In this document: positions 22,751-34,270 of the stretch, piece by piece
Layout: each line of letters begins with the position of its first letter
Position numbering within the stretch: the stretch's first letter is position 1
Assembly (NCBI GenBank): GCA_025200525.1
Contig: CM045762.1
Span: 24,431,374 to 24,495,373 of the forward strand
Source of the DNA: Camellia lanceoleosa
Taxonomy: Eukaryota > Streptophyta > Magnoliopsida > Ericales > Theaceae
Reading direction: 5' to 3'
DNA: 64,000 nucleotides
Position numbers and translations under genes: made by a program
The notes under the pieces: generated by a model
Database searches by the model: none
Seen by the model: the letters and a program-made list of their open reading frames with translations, nothing else
Told to the model about the DNA's origin: nothing

Positions 22751-23363
22751 TAAAAGATCTTCTGTAGAAATGTCCTTCTGCTGTCAAAGTGAATCTTGCC
22801 GGCATCAGTCTAATCTTGTGCGCTTCTTTTCGGTCATCTGGCAGCTTCCTATCTCTAAGGAATGCTATTATTGCGTCCATCCAACTTGGTCTCATCTCCA
22901 CACACATTGTTTCGTGCTCTGTGTTTAGTGGTTCTATGCTTGGACCTGGCAAGTAGTTAACCATTATCGTTCTTGCCTCCCCAGGCTTCATTGCACTTGT
23001 CAGGTTGACCAGAGCGTTGGCGTGGCTATTGTCGTCTCGGCTTACCTGCTGTAGCCGACAATTTTGAAATAAGGCTATTAGTCTGCCCACTTCCTTTGCA
23101 TAAGCCGACATTCTTTCATCTTGGGCTACATATTCGCCTGTTGCCTGGTTGACTATGAGTTGGGAGTCACAGAAGACTATTACCTCGTCAGCTTCCATGG
23201 CTGCTACCAGCTTTAACCCTGCGATTAGTGCTTCATATTCGGCTTCATTGTTTGAGGCCTTGAACCCCAAACGAATAGATTGTTCCAGTATCTGCCCATC
23301 TGGTGATACTAGTACTACTTCTGCCCTTGCTCCTTGTTGGTTTGAACTCCCATCAACAAACAA
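22716..23363 (-). pseudogene. Element B archaeal-type (second) RNase H
   Basis: Contains MFVDGSSNQQGARAEVVL, SNNEAEYEALIAGLKLV, VIVFCDSQLIVNQATGEY and, further on, DDNSHANALVNL: the D-E-D-D arrangement of an RNase H of archaeal type, placed between the Gypsy RNase H and the integrase. That placement is diagnostic for TAT-lineage elements. The frame is open for 215 codons; neighbours are broken. Confidence 0.87.
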
Positions 23364-24864
23364 TCAGAAGGAGTCGCCGATGTAAATACTGCAGGGCCTG
23401 AGTTTCTCTTTGTCCCTCTGTTCAGCTGTCCCTTGCTGGGTTCTTCCTTGCTCACTTGGACATTCTATACCTCGACTCAACAGAGCCCGATGTATGACGG
23501 TGTCTGGTGTGAACTCGGCCACGAAGTCGGTTAAGACTTGGCCTTTGATTGCTGTCCTGGGTCTGAATTCCAGGTCATATTGGCCCAAGGCCACTGCCCA
23601 TCTGGCTATTCTGCATGTCAGATCCTCTTATTGTAACAGGGACTATAATGAATGTTCAGTCAACACCACAACTTTGTGGGCTTAAAAGTAATGGTTCAGC
23701 TTCTTGGAAGCCATTACTAAAGCCAGTGTTAAATTCTTCAAGGGTAAGTACCTGGTCTCTGCATCTACCAGGGTTTTACTCATGTAGTAAACTACCATTT
23801 GCTCTCATTTTTTCTTCTCTGACTACTACTGCACTTACTGCATGCTCTGAAACTACCAAGTATAAGAATAGCTCCTCTCCAGGTACTGGGTTTGAGAGAA
23901 CTAGAGCTATGGTCAAATACTTCTTCAAGTCAGTCAAGGCGGTTTCGCACTCTTCGGTTCATAAGAAGTCTGTGGCTTTTTTCACTAAGTTAAAGAAAGG
24001 TTTGCACTTGTCTGAACTTCTGCTTATGAACCTATTCAGGGCTGCAGCCTTTCCAGTCAACATCTGCACTTGTTTTGCCAACATCGGGCTCTTCAGCTCT
24101 AAGATGGCCTTGATCTGATTTGGGCTAGCCTCAATGCCCCTTCTGATCACCAAGTATCCCAGGAACTTACCAAATCCAATTCAAAATGCGCACTTTGATG
24201 CATTGAGTTGGAGCCGATATGTTTTTAGGATGTCAAAGACTACCTTTAAGTCTTCCAGATGATCCTTAGGTTCCCTGGTCTTCACGACCATGTCATCGAT
24301 GTATACGTCCACTGTTCAGCCAATTAGGTGTTTGAACATCTTGGTTACCAATCTCTGGTAAGTTGCTCCTGCATTCTTCAACCCAAAAGGCATCATTCTA
24401 TAGCAATACAGCCCCTTTGGGGTGATAAATGCAGTCTTCTCCTCATCTGGGGGGTACATAGCTATCTGATGGTACCCCCTGTAGGCATCCAGGAAGCTCA
24501 TCCTTCCATGCCCTAAAGTGGCATCCACCAACTAGTCAATCTTGGGTAAAGGAAAACTGTCTTTGGGACAGGCCTTGTTTAGGCTAGTAAAGTCCATGCA
24601 GACCCTCCATTTACCATTCTTTTTCTTCACCACCACTGTATTTGGTAGCCATGTTGGGTAATATACCTCTTGAATGGCTCTGGCCTTTAGAAGTCTGTCT
24701 ACTTCCTCTTCCACTGCCTCAACATGCATCAACGTCGGCTTTCTTACTCGTTGGATTACAGGTTTGGCCGACCTGTCTATTTTCAGTTTATGGCAAGTGA
24801 CCTCGGGGTCAATGTCAAGCATCTCGTAAGGCGTCCAGGCAAACACCTCAATGTTTCCTCTCAA
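23364..24864 (-). pseudogene. Element B reverse transcriptase and first RNase H
   Basis: RT starts near 24864 (VTCHKLKIDRSAKPVIQRVR, then WLPNTVVVKKKNGKWRVCMD and LNKACPKDSFPLPKID). It continues 24316-24531 (FLDAYRGYHQIAMYPPDEEK, MMPFGLKNAGATYQRL) and, after a TGA, with the catalytic YIDD near 24290-24305. RNase H remnants follow down to 23364 (MALGQYDLEFRPRTAIKGQ). Stops and frameshifts are frequent between 23600 and 24320. The TGA before VDVYIDD fits a CGA to TGA change. Confidence 0.87.
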
Positions 24865-24956
24865 GAACGCCTCTAGCTCTTTTTCCTCTTCTTCGACTAA
24901 GCCCGAGCTGAGAAGAAAAAAGTGTTCTTCATCCCCCTATTGGACGAGGATTTTCT

Positions 24957-25961
24957 TCAGGGCTTCTTTATTCTCTCGGCTGGCTTCTTGCCGACGTCCT
25001 CTAGGACTTCCACGTCCTCGTCTTTGATCTCTGCCCTTTCTGGTTCTCGTATGCTGCAGGTAGATTTCATTGCTGCCATGGAGTAGTTCTTTGCCTGTAG
25101 TTGATCCCCTCTGACCTCCTCTATCCCATGCTCTGTTGGGAACCGCAATAGCTGATGCAATGTTGAGAGAACAGTCCTCATTGCATGCAGCCATAGCCTT
25201 CCCAAGATAGCATTGTAAGGGGAAGGTGTGTCGATTATGGTGAATTCAGTTTTTATCATTTTGGTGCCAGCCTGCACCTCTAAACTTGCTGCTCCCAGTG
25301 GCCACATCGGCGTTCCATTGAACCCAACCATTGGGCCATTGGACGGCTCCATATTGTCTGGGTGAAGGCCAAGCTCCTTGTAACATCTGACATACATGAT
25401 GTCACAAAAGCTGCCTTGGTCAATTAGGATGTGCTTCACTTGGCACTCCCCAACCTGAAAAGATACTATCAAGGCATCGTTGTGTGGATGTTGCACCATC
25501 TCCAGGTCTTCTTCGGTAAAGGACACCACTGGTCCCTGACTCTTGTCTGCCCTAGGCCTCTTCTTCCCGACCTGATACACATGTTGCAAGTGTTTTACCT
25601 TCTGGGTTTCTCCCATAATCTCATTCTCGTTTTCCTTTGAGTGAATCACATTGATCACTCGAGGGCCGCCTCCCTGTGGTTGCGGTGTTGGGGGTGGCGA
25701 TGCTACTGGTGCCTGGGGTAATCTTACTTGTTCTTCTCTTGTCTTGGTCTCATCTACCAGGTCCCTTAGATGACTTTGTCTTACCAAGTCTTCTACATGT
25801 GCTTTCAGGGCTCTGCACTCTTGAGTCGGATGACTAGCTTCATTGTGGTAAGTACAGTGCTTACCAAGACTTCTTTCCATAAATTCTCCGGTACCCTTGC
25901 TGGTGCTTTGTAATAGGGCTGGTTTCAGACTTTCTCCAAGACTTTGTAAATCAGGATTCAA
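24957..25961 (-). pseudogene. Element B protease region
   Basis: A 334-codon frame. The N-terminal part has a gag-end zinc-finger-like stretch (CTYHNEASHPTQECRALK), as in TAT/Ogre gag. The protease lies at residues ~160-280 (KHILIDQGSFCDIMY; usual form is D-x-G-S; then YNAILGRLWLHAM and STLHQLLRFPT). The Asp of the active site is kept. It overlaps the start of the RT linker, where frames change. Confidence 0.85.
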
Positions 25962-26032
25962 AAGATGGTTGTGACTGCCTGTGCAGCCCTTAGTCCTATC
26001 TCTGGTTTGTTGTGTCCACCATCACCTTGGCC

Positions 26033-27000
26033 TCACTTCGGCGAGCCATTTTTCTTCTCTGGTTTCGGCGCTTTTGTCCTCGGCGTGTCCTCCTCGGCCC
26101 TGGCATACTTTTCTATCCTCGCCATAAGTTCCTCCTTGTTTTTTGGCAATGTCTTTGCCAGTGATTTTTGAAGCAGACAGTCATCTTTCAGGCCGTTTTT
26201 AAATGACACGACGGCCACCTCTTGGTTGCATTCTGGTATTCGGTTGAATACCTCATAATACCTTTTGGCATAGGCCCTCAGGCTATCGTCCTCGCCAATT
26301 TTCAGAGCCATCAGGGCGTCTATCCTCAATGGTTGTAGTTTGTTTGTTACGAACCTAGCCACAAACATCTCGGCCGGCCCTTCCCAGGTTTTCACAGTTC
26401 CTTTCGGCAACTTTTGAAACCAGTCCGATGCGATTTCCCTGAAGGATAAGGGGAACACCTTGCAAAGCAACGGTTCGTTCCCAGTTTACAATGCCATCGC
26501 GTTCAGGTATAAACCGACGTGAAAGTTGGGGTCTGACTTACCGTCGTATATCTCTAACCTCGGCATACTGAATCTTTTCAGGGCCTCAAATTTTTCCAAC
26601 TCTACCGAGAATGGTGTTCTTGGCTTAACTGGGGAAGTTACCTCGGCATTTTTTTGCTTCCTCTTGAGGTAATCCCTCAAGTCCTCTTTGGTCCGCCCAG
26701 GAGCTCGGCTATCTCCGGATTTTAGCCTCTTCGGTGCACTACTACCTATGTCAATGTGAGTTCTCTTAGACCTTTCTCCATTAGTTGCGTCGAAGCACAA
26801 CTCCTGCCTTTGAACATGCCGATATTTTTTGGGGTCAGCTTCCTTGGTATGATGCGTTCTCCGTGAATCTCCCCTTCTTGACTCTCCTCGCCCGACCTCC
26901 CTTGAAGGCCGATGAGAATGTTTCTCGGTTCTGGTGTGCTGGGGGATTGTAGGGACTGTTTTCTGCCCATCTTTTCGGGCATCTTTCTTGGTCGCTGGAA
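26033..27000 (-). pseudogene. Element B gag
   Basis: Three frame pieces. 26746-26982 has Ser/Pro/basic sequence. 26486-26800 contains RFSMPRLEIYDGKSDPNFHV, the conserved start of the gag capsid domain. 26033-26470 has VFPLSFREIASDWFQKLPKG, MFVARFVTNKLQP, DDSLRAYAKRYYEVF and FKNGLKDD, the canonical TAT gag. A stop near 26486 and shifts between pieces break the gene. The region 27000-27356 is leader. Confidence 0.85.
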
Positions 27001-27356
27001 TCGGCGTATCTTGTAGTGGGTATGGTGGCTACATGACGTTATTCTGTATCATGAAATTGACCACCGTTTGTAGGTCTACCAATTTGTTCGCCATGGCCTT
27101 TACCTCATCGTTCCTCCACAGGCATCTTTCTTTCCATACCTCGAGGTCGTTCTCGTTGTAATACCCGCTTCGGTCCGTTTTCTTTGGTATGTCGCCCTCC
27201 TAGCCGACGTCCTTTCCTTCGTGATTCTTATCATGAGTCTCTTTGTTACAGTTGTCTTCTTCGACGTCAAGGTCTATAGGTTTTCCACTCCCAGTAGGAG
27301 TGTCGCTCCCAACCTTCTCTTTCTGTCCGTCGTTGGCCAACTATTCTCCTTTCTTT

Positions 27357-27372
27357 CCCACAGACGGCACCA
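27357..27372 (-). promoter_or_regulatory. Primer-binding site of element B
   Basis: The minus strand reads TGGTGCCGTCTGTGGG, three bases from the 5' LTR. TGGCGCCGT-type sites are usual in TAT/Athila elements and match tRNA-Asp; here one base is changed. The tRNA assignment is tentative. Confidence 0.55.
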
Positions 27373-27375
27373 AAT

Positions 27376-27917
27376 TGTGGGTGTTGATTTCCGACCACAC
27401 AACCAAAAAGGGGAACTCAGTTGGAGAGTACCGGCAGAATAGATGATGCCTGAATGACCTATCACAGAAAAGAAGAGATTCCGGCAGTGGTTCGTCCACC
27501 TGGGGGCACTCCGACGATCAAACCAGTTATCTCTCAAAGATAGCAAAAGTACTTAACTCACTATTCAGAATACCAAAAGCGTACCTTAGACCCATGGGGG
27601 TGCCTCCCTTTTATAGCCAACACAATCCTAGTCCCAACAGAAGCCTAGCTCTAATGGACTTAGGATTACTGGTAATCTTGGACTCCTAGTAGGATTAGGA
27701 TAAACTCTCTAAGAGTCTTATCTTTACCCAAACTGAAATCTTCTCTCATTCTAGGACTCTTGTCCCTTATTCGCTTATTCCGTACTCCGGTATCTTCGGA
27801 GATAACCTCAGCCTAACCAAGATCACCTCGGCGTTATGATCTGGACATGTAGCACCTCGGCTGACACTTCGGTGCCACCTTGGCCATGTGTCGTCGTTCA
27901 AAATTCATGTCCCTACA
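27376..27917 (-). repeat. 5' LTR of element B
   Basis: Begins TGTGGGTGTTGATT and ends CCCTACA (plus), followed by the target duplication TATGC. It carries the same minus-strand TATA box (27607-27618) as the other copy. The G-boxes near 27845-27890 have lost their CpG (CATGTA, CATGTG). Confidence 0.92.
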
Positions 27918-27922
27918 TATGC

Positions 27923-29364
27923 TTTGTTGGTTGAGAGAACTCCTTTTATTCTCGGTTATAAAGCTTATTCTATTTGGCATTGTTTGATTAGTAAGATTAA
28001 TAGTGAAAGAATTAACAATTTATAAGATTAGTGTAAGATTAGTTATCTAACTGGATTAGTTAAATAATTTTCTAATGTCCACATTTATTTTGCAATAGAT
28101 ATAGAAATATATAATCTAAATTATATGTTTGTTTTGAATTGTTAGTTGTTGGACTAAAAAATTTGTCAATCCTATTAAGTAAAATGTCTATCATAATCTA
28201 ATCGAAACACTGAAATATAAGTTACATATTAATAATTTCAATCTTATATTATAATTCGTCCAATCCCTAAAATAAGGAGAAACAGAAGAGGGCATGCCAT
28301 TGACAATTTTTAAATTATTATTATTATTATTATTATTTTCAAAATATATTTCGTGATACAAAACCTATTTCCTTCCCCTAGTTGGTTCCTATGGAGAAAT
28401 TATTCAATACTCTTTGAAGGAAAATTAGTGAAAGTGGAAGTGCAATTGAGTATATGTGCCTTTCACTATGCATTACACTTTTTGGCCTCAAATTAAAAAG
28501 TTATACTTCTTCTACCTCCTTCAATTGTGATCGCTTTTCCACAGTGGCAAACATGTTTTATTAATTTGCAATTATTTTTAAAAGATCCCACTGAATTGCA
28601 ATTTTCTTAAATTGTAATGGTCTAGATTGATGCCTTTTAAGGTAAAGTTTGACTCCACACAATTTAATTGTAACAGTCATGAAGATTCTCTACTCTTGAA
28701 TTAGTTTTTGATATTTTATTTGTGTTATGCAATCAGATGCACTAAATTATAATCTATCAATCATAGATCACTATAAGATAAAATTAAATTTATATTATTT
28801 GCAAACTAAGACTTCAAAATTAAAATATACTAACATTAATGTTTGGTCTCACTGTGTCTTACAAGAATTAACTTAAATCTTAACTTAAAATTAAAATCTA
28901 ACTATGAAATTATTTAAATTAATTACCACACTAGATTCTTTCTAAAAGTTTCCTAAAACTTTTCCTGATTATTTATGAAATGATTATTCTCTTGTGATAG
29001 TGAATGTTATTATATTTGCAATTCTATTAAGCTTTTAATAAACCAAGCGTAAAAATGAATATTCTGATAGAATTATCACTGCATTCTAATGAACCGAACA
29101 AACTTAGAGCATCTCTATTCTTCAATGTTGAATTATCAAAATAGTATATAGGATTAAATATTATTAGTTTCTCTAATACGCATTTTGTGTTATTTGATCA
29201 ATGATATGTATTTTCAAATTTCATTGTATAGTAATGGAATAAGTTTGTTCAAATTTCTTGTAAAGTGCTATAAATAATAATCTTAAACATATTTTTCTTG
29301 GCTGCCACATTGACCCTTTTGCCCTGCGTCTCTCACCCACAATGAAAAAGATACACACAAGTCC
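27923..29364. other. AT-rich intergenic stretch
   Basis: No gene is seen. There is a (TTA)n run near 28315-28337, and otherwise low-complexity AT-rich DNA between element B and the DUF4220 pseudogene, whose 3' UTR should lie in the last part. Confidence 0.6.
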
Positions 29365-31067
29365 TCAATGTGTGGTTCCAACCATGCACAATCCAATGGG
29401 AAGTCTTTCTGTCAAACCAAAATGAGCCATCAATAACCAAACAAAATAAATAAACTCACCGCCTTTGTTGAGCTGCTGGACATGAGCAATTCCTCCACAA
29501 TGAGTTGCAGCATATGACAACTATTCCACCCACACTCTACTCATTATCTCCCATCTCCTCTCACTTCCCAACTTGTTCAGCTCCTTAGCTAGATTGCATC
29601 CTTCAAACAAAATTGATTTGCATCCGCATTCTGCCACGTTACATTCTAATCCTAGAATCTGGCACGCTATGATCCTTTTTAGCATCAATTCTGACTGTCT
29701 ACTTTGAAAGAATTTCTTGAAATTTTCAAATATGCTTGGGGGCATGGAATTTGTATGTGATTTCCAGACCTTTTTGGCTTTCTCATATGTGTACTGAATT
29801 CTAATTTGCGCTATACCTTCCACCTCTGACATCATTGCAGGCCGCATGACAATAAGATATAACATATAATCTGACAAAATCTTACAAAATTCCCTATTTT
29901 GGCTATTTTTTTCTTCGTCGCTATATTCATTTTTGTGATAACATATGTCAGTAGCGACTTGCCATATCAAAAGGCTATGGTCATATTCGACTTCCCTTTT
30001 CACGCTGTTTACAATCAAGGGGTGAAGACAATCGTATTGCGAGAGAACCCAATTTCCCTTTGCTGAACATATCTCCTTGGAAAATTCTGGATCTTCTGCT
30101 TGAAGAGCCTTGTTCTTTAGCTCCATAAATATGAACTCTTTCAAATCATCATTCAATAGTGAGTTTCTTTTGTATTGTATCTCATCAAAGAAATCCTTGA
30201 GTCCAAAAAAGTCAGTTACTCTTTCAAACCATTTGAACTGTTCGTTGATGATGTAGTCATTGATCATACTGTGTTGTGAGACAAAGTTGGATCGCTGACA
30301 TTTTTCACCAAATGAAAGTCTTTCCTTGTTCGTAAAAACAATTTCTTTAGCATTGGAATTATTGAGGGAAACTATAGTGTAGTTAGAGAAGATGAGCTTG
30401 ACAAGTGATACTAATCCAACAGCACCAATAAGAAGAGTGTAGGTGACAACAATGTCCAAGGGTTGGAGTTGGCATTTATGATGAGATGCAAACAATGCAA
30501 AGGAAACCACAATCAAAATAGAGCAAATGAAGCGGAAAACATACCCAATATTCCTATGCACCACAACCATCTTGTTATAAAGTGCATCATACATGAAATT
30601 GAGCTTGATTTCCATTACTCAAAAAGCATCTTTATAAGTCATCTCAAGGAAAATCTTTCGACTCTTATGTCGTTCAGGGAAGGTAAACGTCAGAAAAACT
30701 ATCAGTCTCTTGATAATTTGAAAGAACATGTACCCATTTGTCACCACATCAATATCAGTGAAGGGGTTAGGTGTTAAGCTTTCTTCATCCAAGGTCTCAA
30801 GTTCCTTTCCATTTACAATCCCAAATGGAATATTGTCCAACATTAATTTGATTTCCTTGATGAGTAGAGCATAGTTTGGAAGCAAAGAGTGTTTTAAATT
30901 ACCAAAGCATGCTAGATATAGAGCACGTGTCCGTTCAGCATACTTAAGAGTTCCAGCAAAAAACATGAAGATTGTTGGGATATGAAATTGGTTAGGGAGG
31001 GACTGATTGCCAGAAGGCATAAACAACTGCACCAAGCTGGATGAAAAGGCCAAGCAAGTGTCGAAGC

Positions 31068-32158
31068 TGAAAAATCTAGAAACCTCCTAGATGTTGATTT
31101 GTAATTATGTATCAATTTTAAGCAGAATATAACAATCCCAATCAAACAATCAAGAGAAAGAGACACAAAGATTTTACGTGGAAAAACCACAATTGGACAC
31201 CTTCCAATTGTGATCAAAAACCACGCAATGACCACAAGAACAATCCACTAAGAAGATATAAAGGAATTACACAGGTATCACTCTCAATTATCTAGCGAAT
31301 TCACAACGCCTAATTGAACCAACCTCTATGTGCCTCTTCCAACCCCATCTTCAGCACGGAATTGTCTTTCTGATGAGCCACTCCGGATTCCCTCGAAAGC
31401 TTCAGGCTCGAATTCTTCAGAATTCACAATTGAAGAACAACTCTCTCCTTTTTGTGTATAACAAACAAACCTTTGATGTACTCTCTTTAAACCATGAGTT
31501 GAATACTCAATAAAACATCAAAGAAAAATAACAAAATATCCCCAGATATAAACCTTTAAGAACCAAAAAGAAGATCTGGAGGACTTCAATCCAATACTTA
31601 GTTTTGGGAGAAAACCAAGTATTTATATAGAACCAAAAGTAATCCAAGATTGGGAAGAAAACAAACTCCTTGAGAAATCCGGATTCTGAGGCTCGCTCGA
31701 GCGAAGCTTTCCTGGCTCGAGCGAGGAGAGTAATTTTCATGATTTCTACTAGTGCCTTGGCTCGAGCGACGGATCCTTGGCTCGAGCGAGGAATACACTT
31801 CTTCAGGTTTTTGTATGGACGCAATCCGTGGCTCGAGCGAGCATTCCTTGGATCGAGCGAGCAAACCTTCGCTCGAGTGAGCAAACCTTCGCTCGAGCGA
31901 GCTCTTCTTGGCTCGAGTGACCAATGGCAGACATGCAATTTTCAATGCAATTTTGCATTTTGCTTCAGCTCGACCCCCGTAATAATCAGCGAAGTGGCAA
32001 TCTTGAAAGCATTAACATCACAAACTTCTCTGCATGACTCGATTCGGGTTTGGATTCGCATCTAATAAACTCATAGCCTCACTGAAATAAAAGTGTGAAT
32101 AAAATTACAACTCAAAGGAGTTTTGTCAAACGGGGTTGCCAAGAATAAAAACCTAACA
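31068..32158 (-). mobile_element. Solo LTR (1091 bp) inside the DUF4220 pseudogene
   Basis: On the minus strand it runs TGTTAGGTTTTTATT ... GATTTTTCA, with perfect 5-bp duplications GAAGC at 31063-31067 and 32159-32163. Removing it restores the codon order of the pseudogene. It has a minus-strand TATA box (plus strand ATTTATATA, 31621-31629) just downstream of a palindrome cluster (31689-31922). Lineage is not settled; a Copia origin is possible. No coding domain is present. Confidence 0.92.
31621..31922 (-). promoter_or_regulatory. LTR promoter: TATA box with upstream CTCGAGCGAG cluster
   Basis: Nine or more GCTCGAGCGA-type sites between 31689 and 31922, often preceded by TTGG or CTTC, end about 60 bp upstream (in transcription sense) of the TATA box TATATAAAT. 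This LTR is otherwise unrelated in sequence to LTRs A, C and D, yet uses the same palindrome. Confidence 0.75.
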
Positions 32159-32507
32159 GAAGCCATAATTCATTGCCTTCAAGGGAGAAAGCAGTAATGG
32201 TATCTGGGCCACCGAGATGTAGCAAAAGAAATGGAGCCCAAAAAGCAGCGAGGTCGTCATTCACACGATACTTGTCACAATCAATACCTTGGCCACTGCA
32301 GATGAGTCCAACAAATAATACTGCGATCTAGTCTGCAAGCAAATAAGCGCCCCATACCAACAAGGTTACAATTCTATTTTTAGTATTTTTCCGCAATGGT
32401 GCAATGAAAATCAACAACACTTGGAAGAAGAGACTGATAAGAATAGCGACACGAAGATTCCATACACGCCACATCCTTTTTACCTTGTTTGGAATAGGGA
32501 TAGCCAT

Positions 32508-33393
32508 GGTATTTAGCAGCTCTTGTTCAATTAATCCTAATTAGTTCACCGGGAAAAATAAGAAAAAGTCTATGTGCGTAGAAAATACTAACCAGACATA
32601 AAATGTACAAATGTGAGAATACAAACATTTTAACATTTTCGGTCACAAACATCTTAATAAGGCAAAATTCATTATACCCATGGTTTGGTCATGCATAGAA
32701 AATCCCAAGTAACCAGGTTTGGAAATTGGTTATTTTAGCTAAAAAGCCGCTACCAAAAAAATCAACTAATCTCTCCATTTCTCTAAACATCTTTTTGTAA
32801 AAAGTTAAAAAATCAATTAAAATAGTTAGTTCCCAAAGTAAGAAAATTGAAAAATAAGGAAACACAAATATTTCTGAGAATATACATTAATACTTCTGTG
32901 AAACTCAAGCAAGTAGACCAACTTGAGTTTGGAAACATAAACTAAAAAATAGATTATACGATAAAGCTTGGACTTTATTGTGATAAGACATTCAAAACTA
33001 ATAGCACTCAATAAGATAATTTAATCTTGAGTTGTACTCAATAATTTTTCATATTATTAAAGTTATCTATGATAAAATCGAATCAAAATATATTAAATAA
33101 TATATTTTTCAATAAATATGAGCAAGTAACTTTCTAATCCTTTACCATCTTCTCTTCTTGCAGCCTAATGCCTGTACTTGATAATAGGTTCGAGAAGCTA
33201 AATGTTTTTATTATATTTTGTCCAAATTTTGTAATTTCATATTTCAACACCCTTGTTTTATAAACATAGGATAGTGACCACTTAAATTATTTCAAAAACT
33301 TATAATTATTTTCCTTTTAAAAAAAAAAAAAAAATTATAAGAGACGAGCTTGTATAATTTAAACATAATTATTAATGGATACTATTATAATAA
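32508..33393. other. AT-rich interval upstream of the DUF4220 pseudogene
   Basis: Would hold the promoter of the minus-strand pseudogene. I see no clear regulatory element. There is a poly-A run near 33320 and otherwise low-complexity sequence. The 61-codon frame at 32826-33011 has no family features. Confidence 0.5.
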
Positions 33394-33819
33394 GAGAAAT
33401 GTTTTGTGCAACGAAATATCTCTCCCCTGAATGCCCCGAATGTCGTTTCAGCCATTCCAGTCTGATACGCAGTGAGGAAGAGGGAGAGGGAGAGAAAAAG
33501 AGAGAGAGAGAGAGAGAGGGAGAGGGAGAAAGAGAGAAGAGAGCGGAGAGGGAGATCGTCGCCAGATCGTCGCCAAGCTTGCCACGATCGTCGCTACTCG
33601 TCGCCTCGCCTCGTCGCCTGCCTCCGCCTCGGCCCCACCTCCGCCTCCGCCCCATTTTTGGGCCCCTCCATCCCCCTCCCCCTCCTTCTTCTTCGTTCCT
33701 TCTTCTTCTTCTTCGTTCTTCTGCTGAAAAAGAAAAAATAAAAAAAAAAACAAAAACGACCCCATTTTTGGAATTAGGGGCATTCGGGACTACCAAATTC
33801 GAGCTCTCAAACAGAGCTC
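33394..33819. mobile_element. Mutator-type MITE, 426 bp, with (GA)n and GC-rich core
   Basis: Flanked by a perfect 9-bp duplication TTATAATAA (33385-33393, 33820-33828), the size typical of Mutator-like elements. The ends form imperfect inverted repeats (GAGAAATGTTTTGTGCAACG against GAGCTCTGTTTGAGAGCTCG on the opposite end). Inside are GCATTCGGGG/CCCCGAATGC inverted blocks, a (GA)n run and a GC-rich segment with repeated CGTCGCC, in contrast with the AT-rich surroundings. Overlapping open frames in both directions come from the low-complexity core and are not genes. Confidence 0.7.
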
Positions 33820-34270
33820 TTATAATAAAGAGGTTTTTTAAATCATAAGGGGGTAATCTATCTATCTAGGTCCATCCTTGTAGAGCTGCTGCCGCCGCCA
33901 CAAAAGCCTCTCTTTCTCTCTCATTCATGTTGTGTAGGTTTGTGCCGTGACTTATGATAGAGAGGAGAGAATTGGCGTTTAAGAAAACAAATGGGTTAAC
34001 TCATGTGAGAGTTGGGTCATGTTTTCCCAGAGGAAAAGTTTATGGAACTAGAAAAAAAAGGTTCTATGTAATGGAAAATGGAAAGATCAGAATTGCATAG
34101 CTTGTCGAAAATTTGCTATTTTGGTTATGTTTTAACTGTTTACGAAAATAAATATAAAAGAATAGAGATGAATGTGACAACTTATAATGACTTTTTTACT
34201 TTTTAACTACTTAATGCCATTTATAAAATAAGCATGCAATTTTATCATTATTTCAATTTTCGAAAAAGCA

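Larger units (their letters stand above)
4646..27917 (-). mobile_element. Element B: TAT-lineage Gypsy retrotransposon, host of nested A and C
   Basis: Two 542-bp LTRs (4646-5187, 27376-27917) are flanked by a perfect 5-bp duplication TATGC (4641-4645, 27918-27922), so the boundaries are firm. On the minus strand the order is LTR, primer site, gag, protease, RT, RNase H, archaeal-type RNase H, integrase. A plus-strand antisense gene and a tandem-repeat zone lie between integrase and the 3' LTR. The extra RNase H plus an antisense gene downstream of integrase are hallmarks of TAT-lineage elements. Element A (12598-22061) splits the integrase and solo LTR C (7630-10139) splits the antisense gene. 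Without them B would be about 11.3 kb. The LTRs differ at roughly 18-20 of the first ~230 bases by eye, mostly transitions. All coding parts are broken. Confidence 0.9.
29365..32507 (-). pseudogene. DUF4220/DUF594 family membrane protein pseudogene, interrupted by a solo LTR
   Basis: Starts with ATG at 32507 (MAIPIPNKVKRMWRVWNLRV). Early residues include a hydrophobic helix and FWAPFLLLHLGGPDTITAFS near codons 94-113, a signature of plant DUF4220 proteins. After the LTR insertion the next codons resume exactly (RHLLGL), then PTIFMFFAGTLKYAERTRAL, KLNFMYDALYNK (internal) and the C-terminal DUF594 part (CKSILFEGCNLAKELN, LSYAATHCGGIAHVQQLNKG), ending at TGA 29365-29367. Breaks seen: TAG at codon 60 (32328-32330, in LLAD-stop-IA where Trp is usual), a 1-bp frameshift near 31013, TGA at 30619-30621 and TAG at 29521-29523, 52 codons before the natural end. 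The family is a plant-specific membrane protein of unknown function. This is a clear unitary-style or duplicate pseudogene; no intron is needed to explain it. Confidence 0.9.

Noticed and set aside
30463..30777. 104-codon plus-strand frame
   Set aside because: Shadow of the DUF4220 pseudogene on the opposite strand.
33359..33848. Three overlapping 90-157 codon frames
   Set aside because: Arise from (GA)n and GC-rich low complexity inside a MITE; Arg/Glu or Leu/Ser monotony and no homology features.
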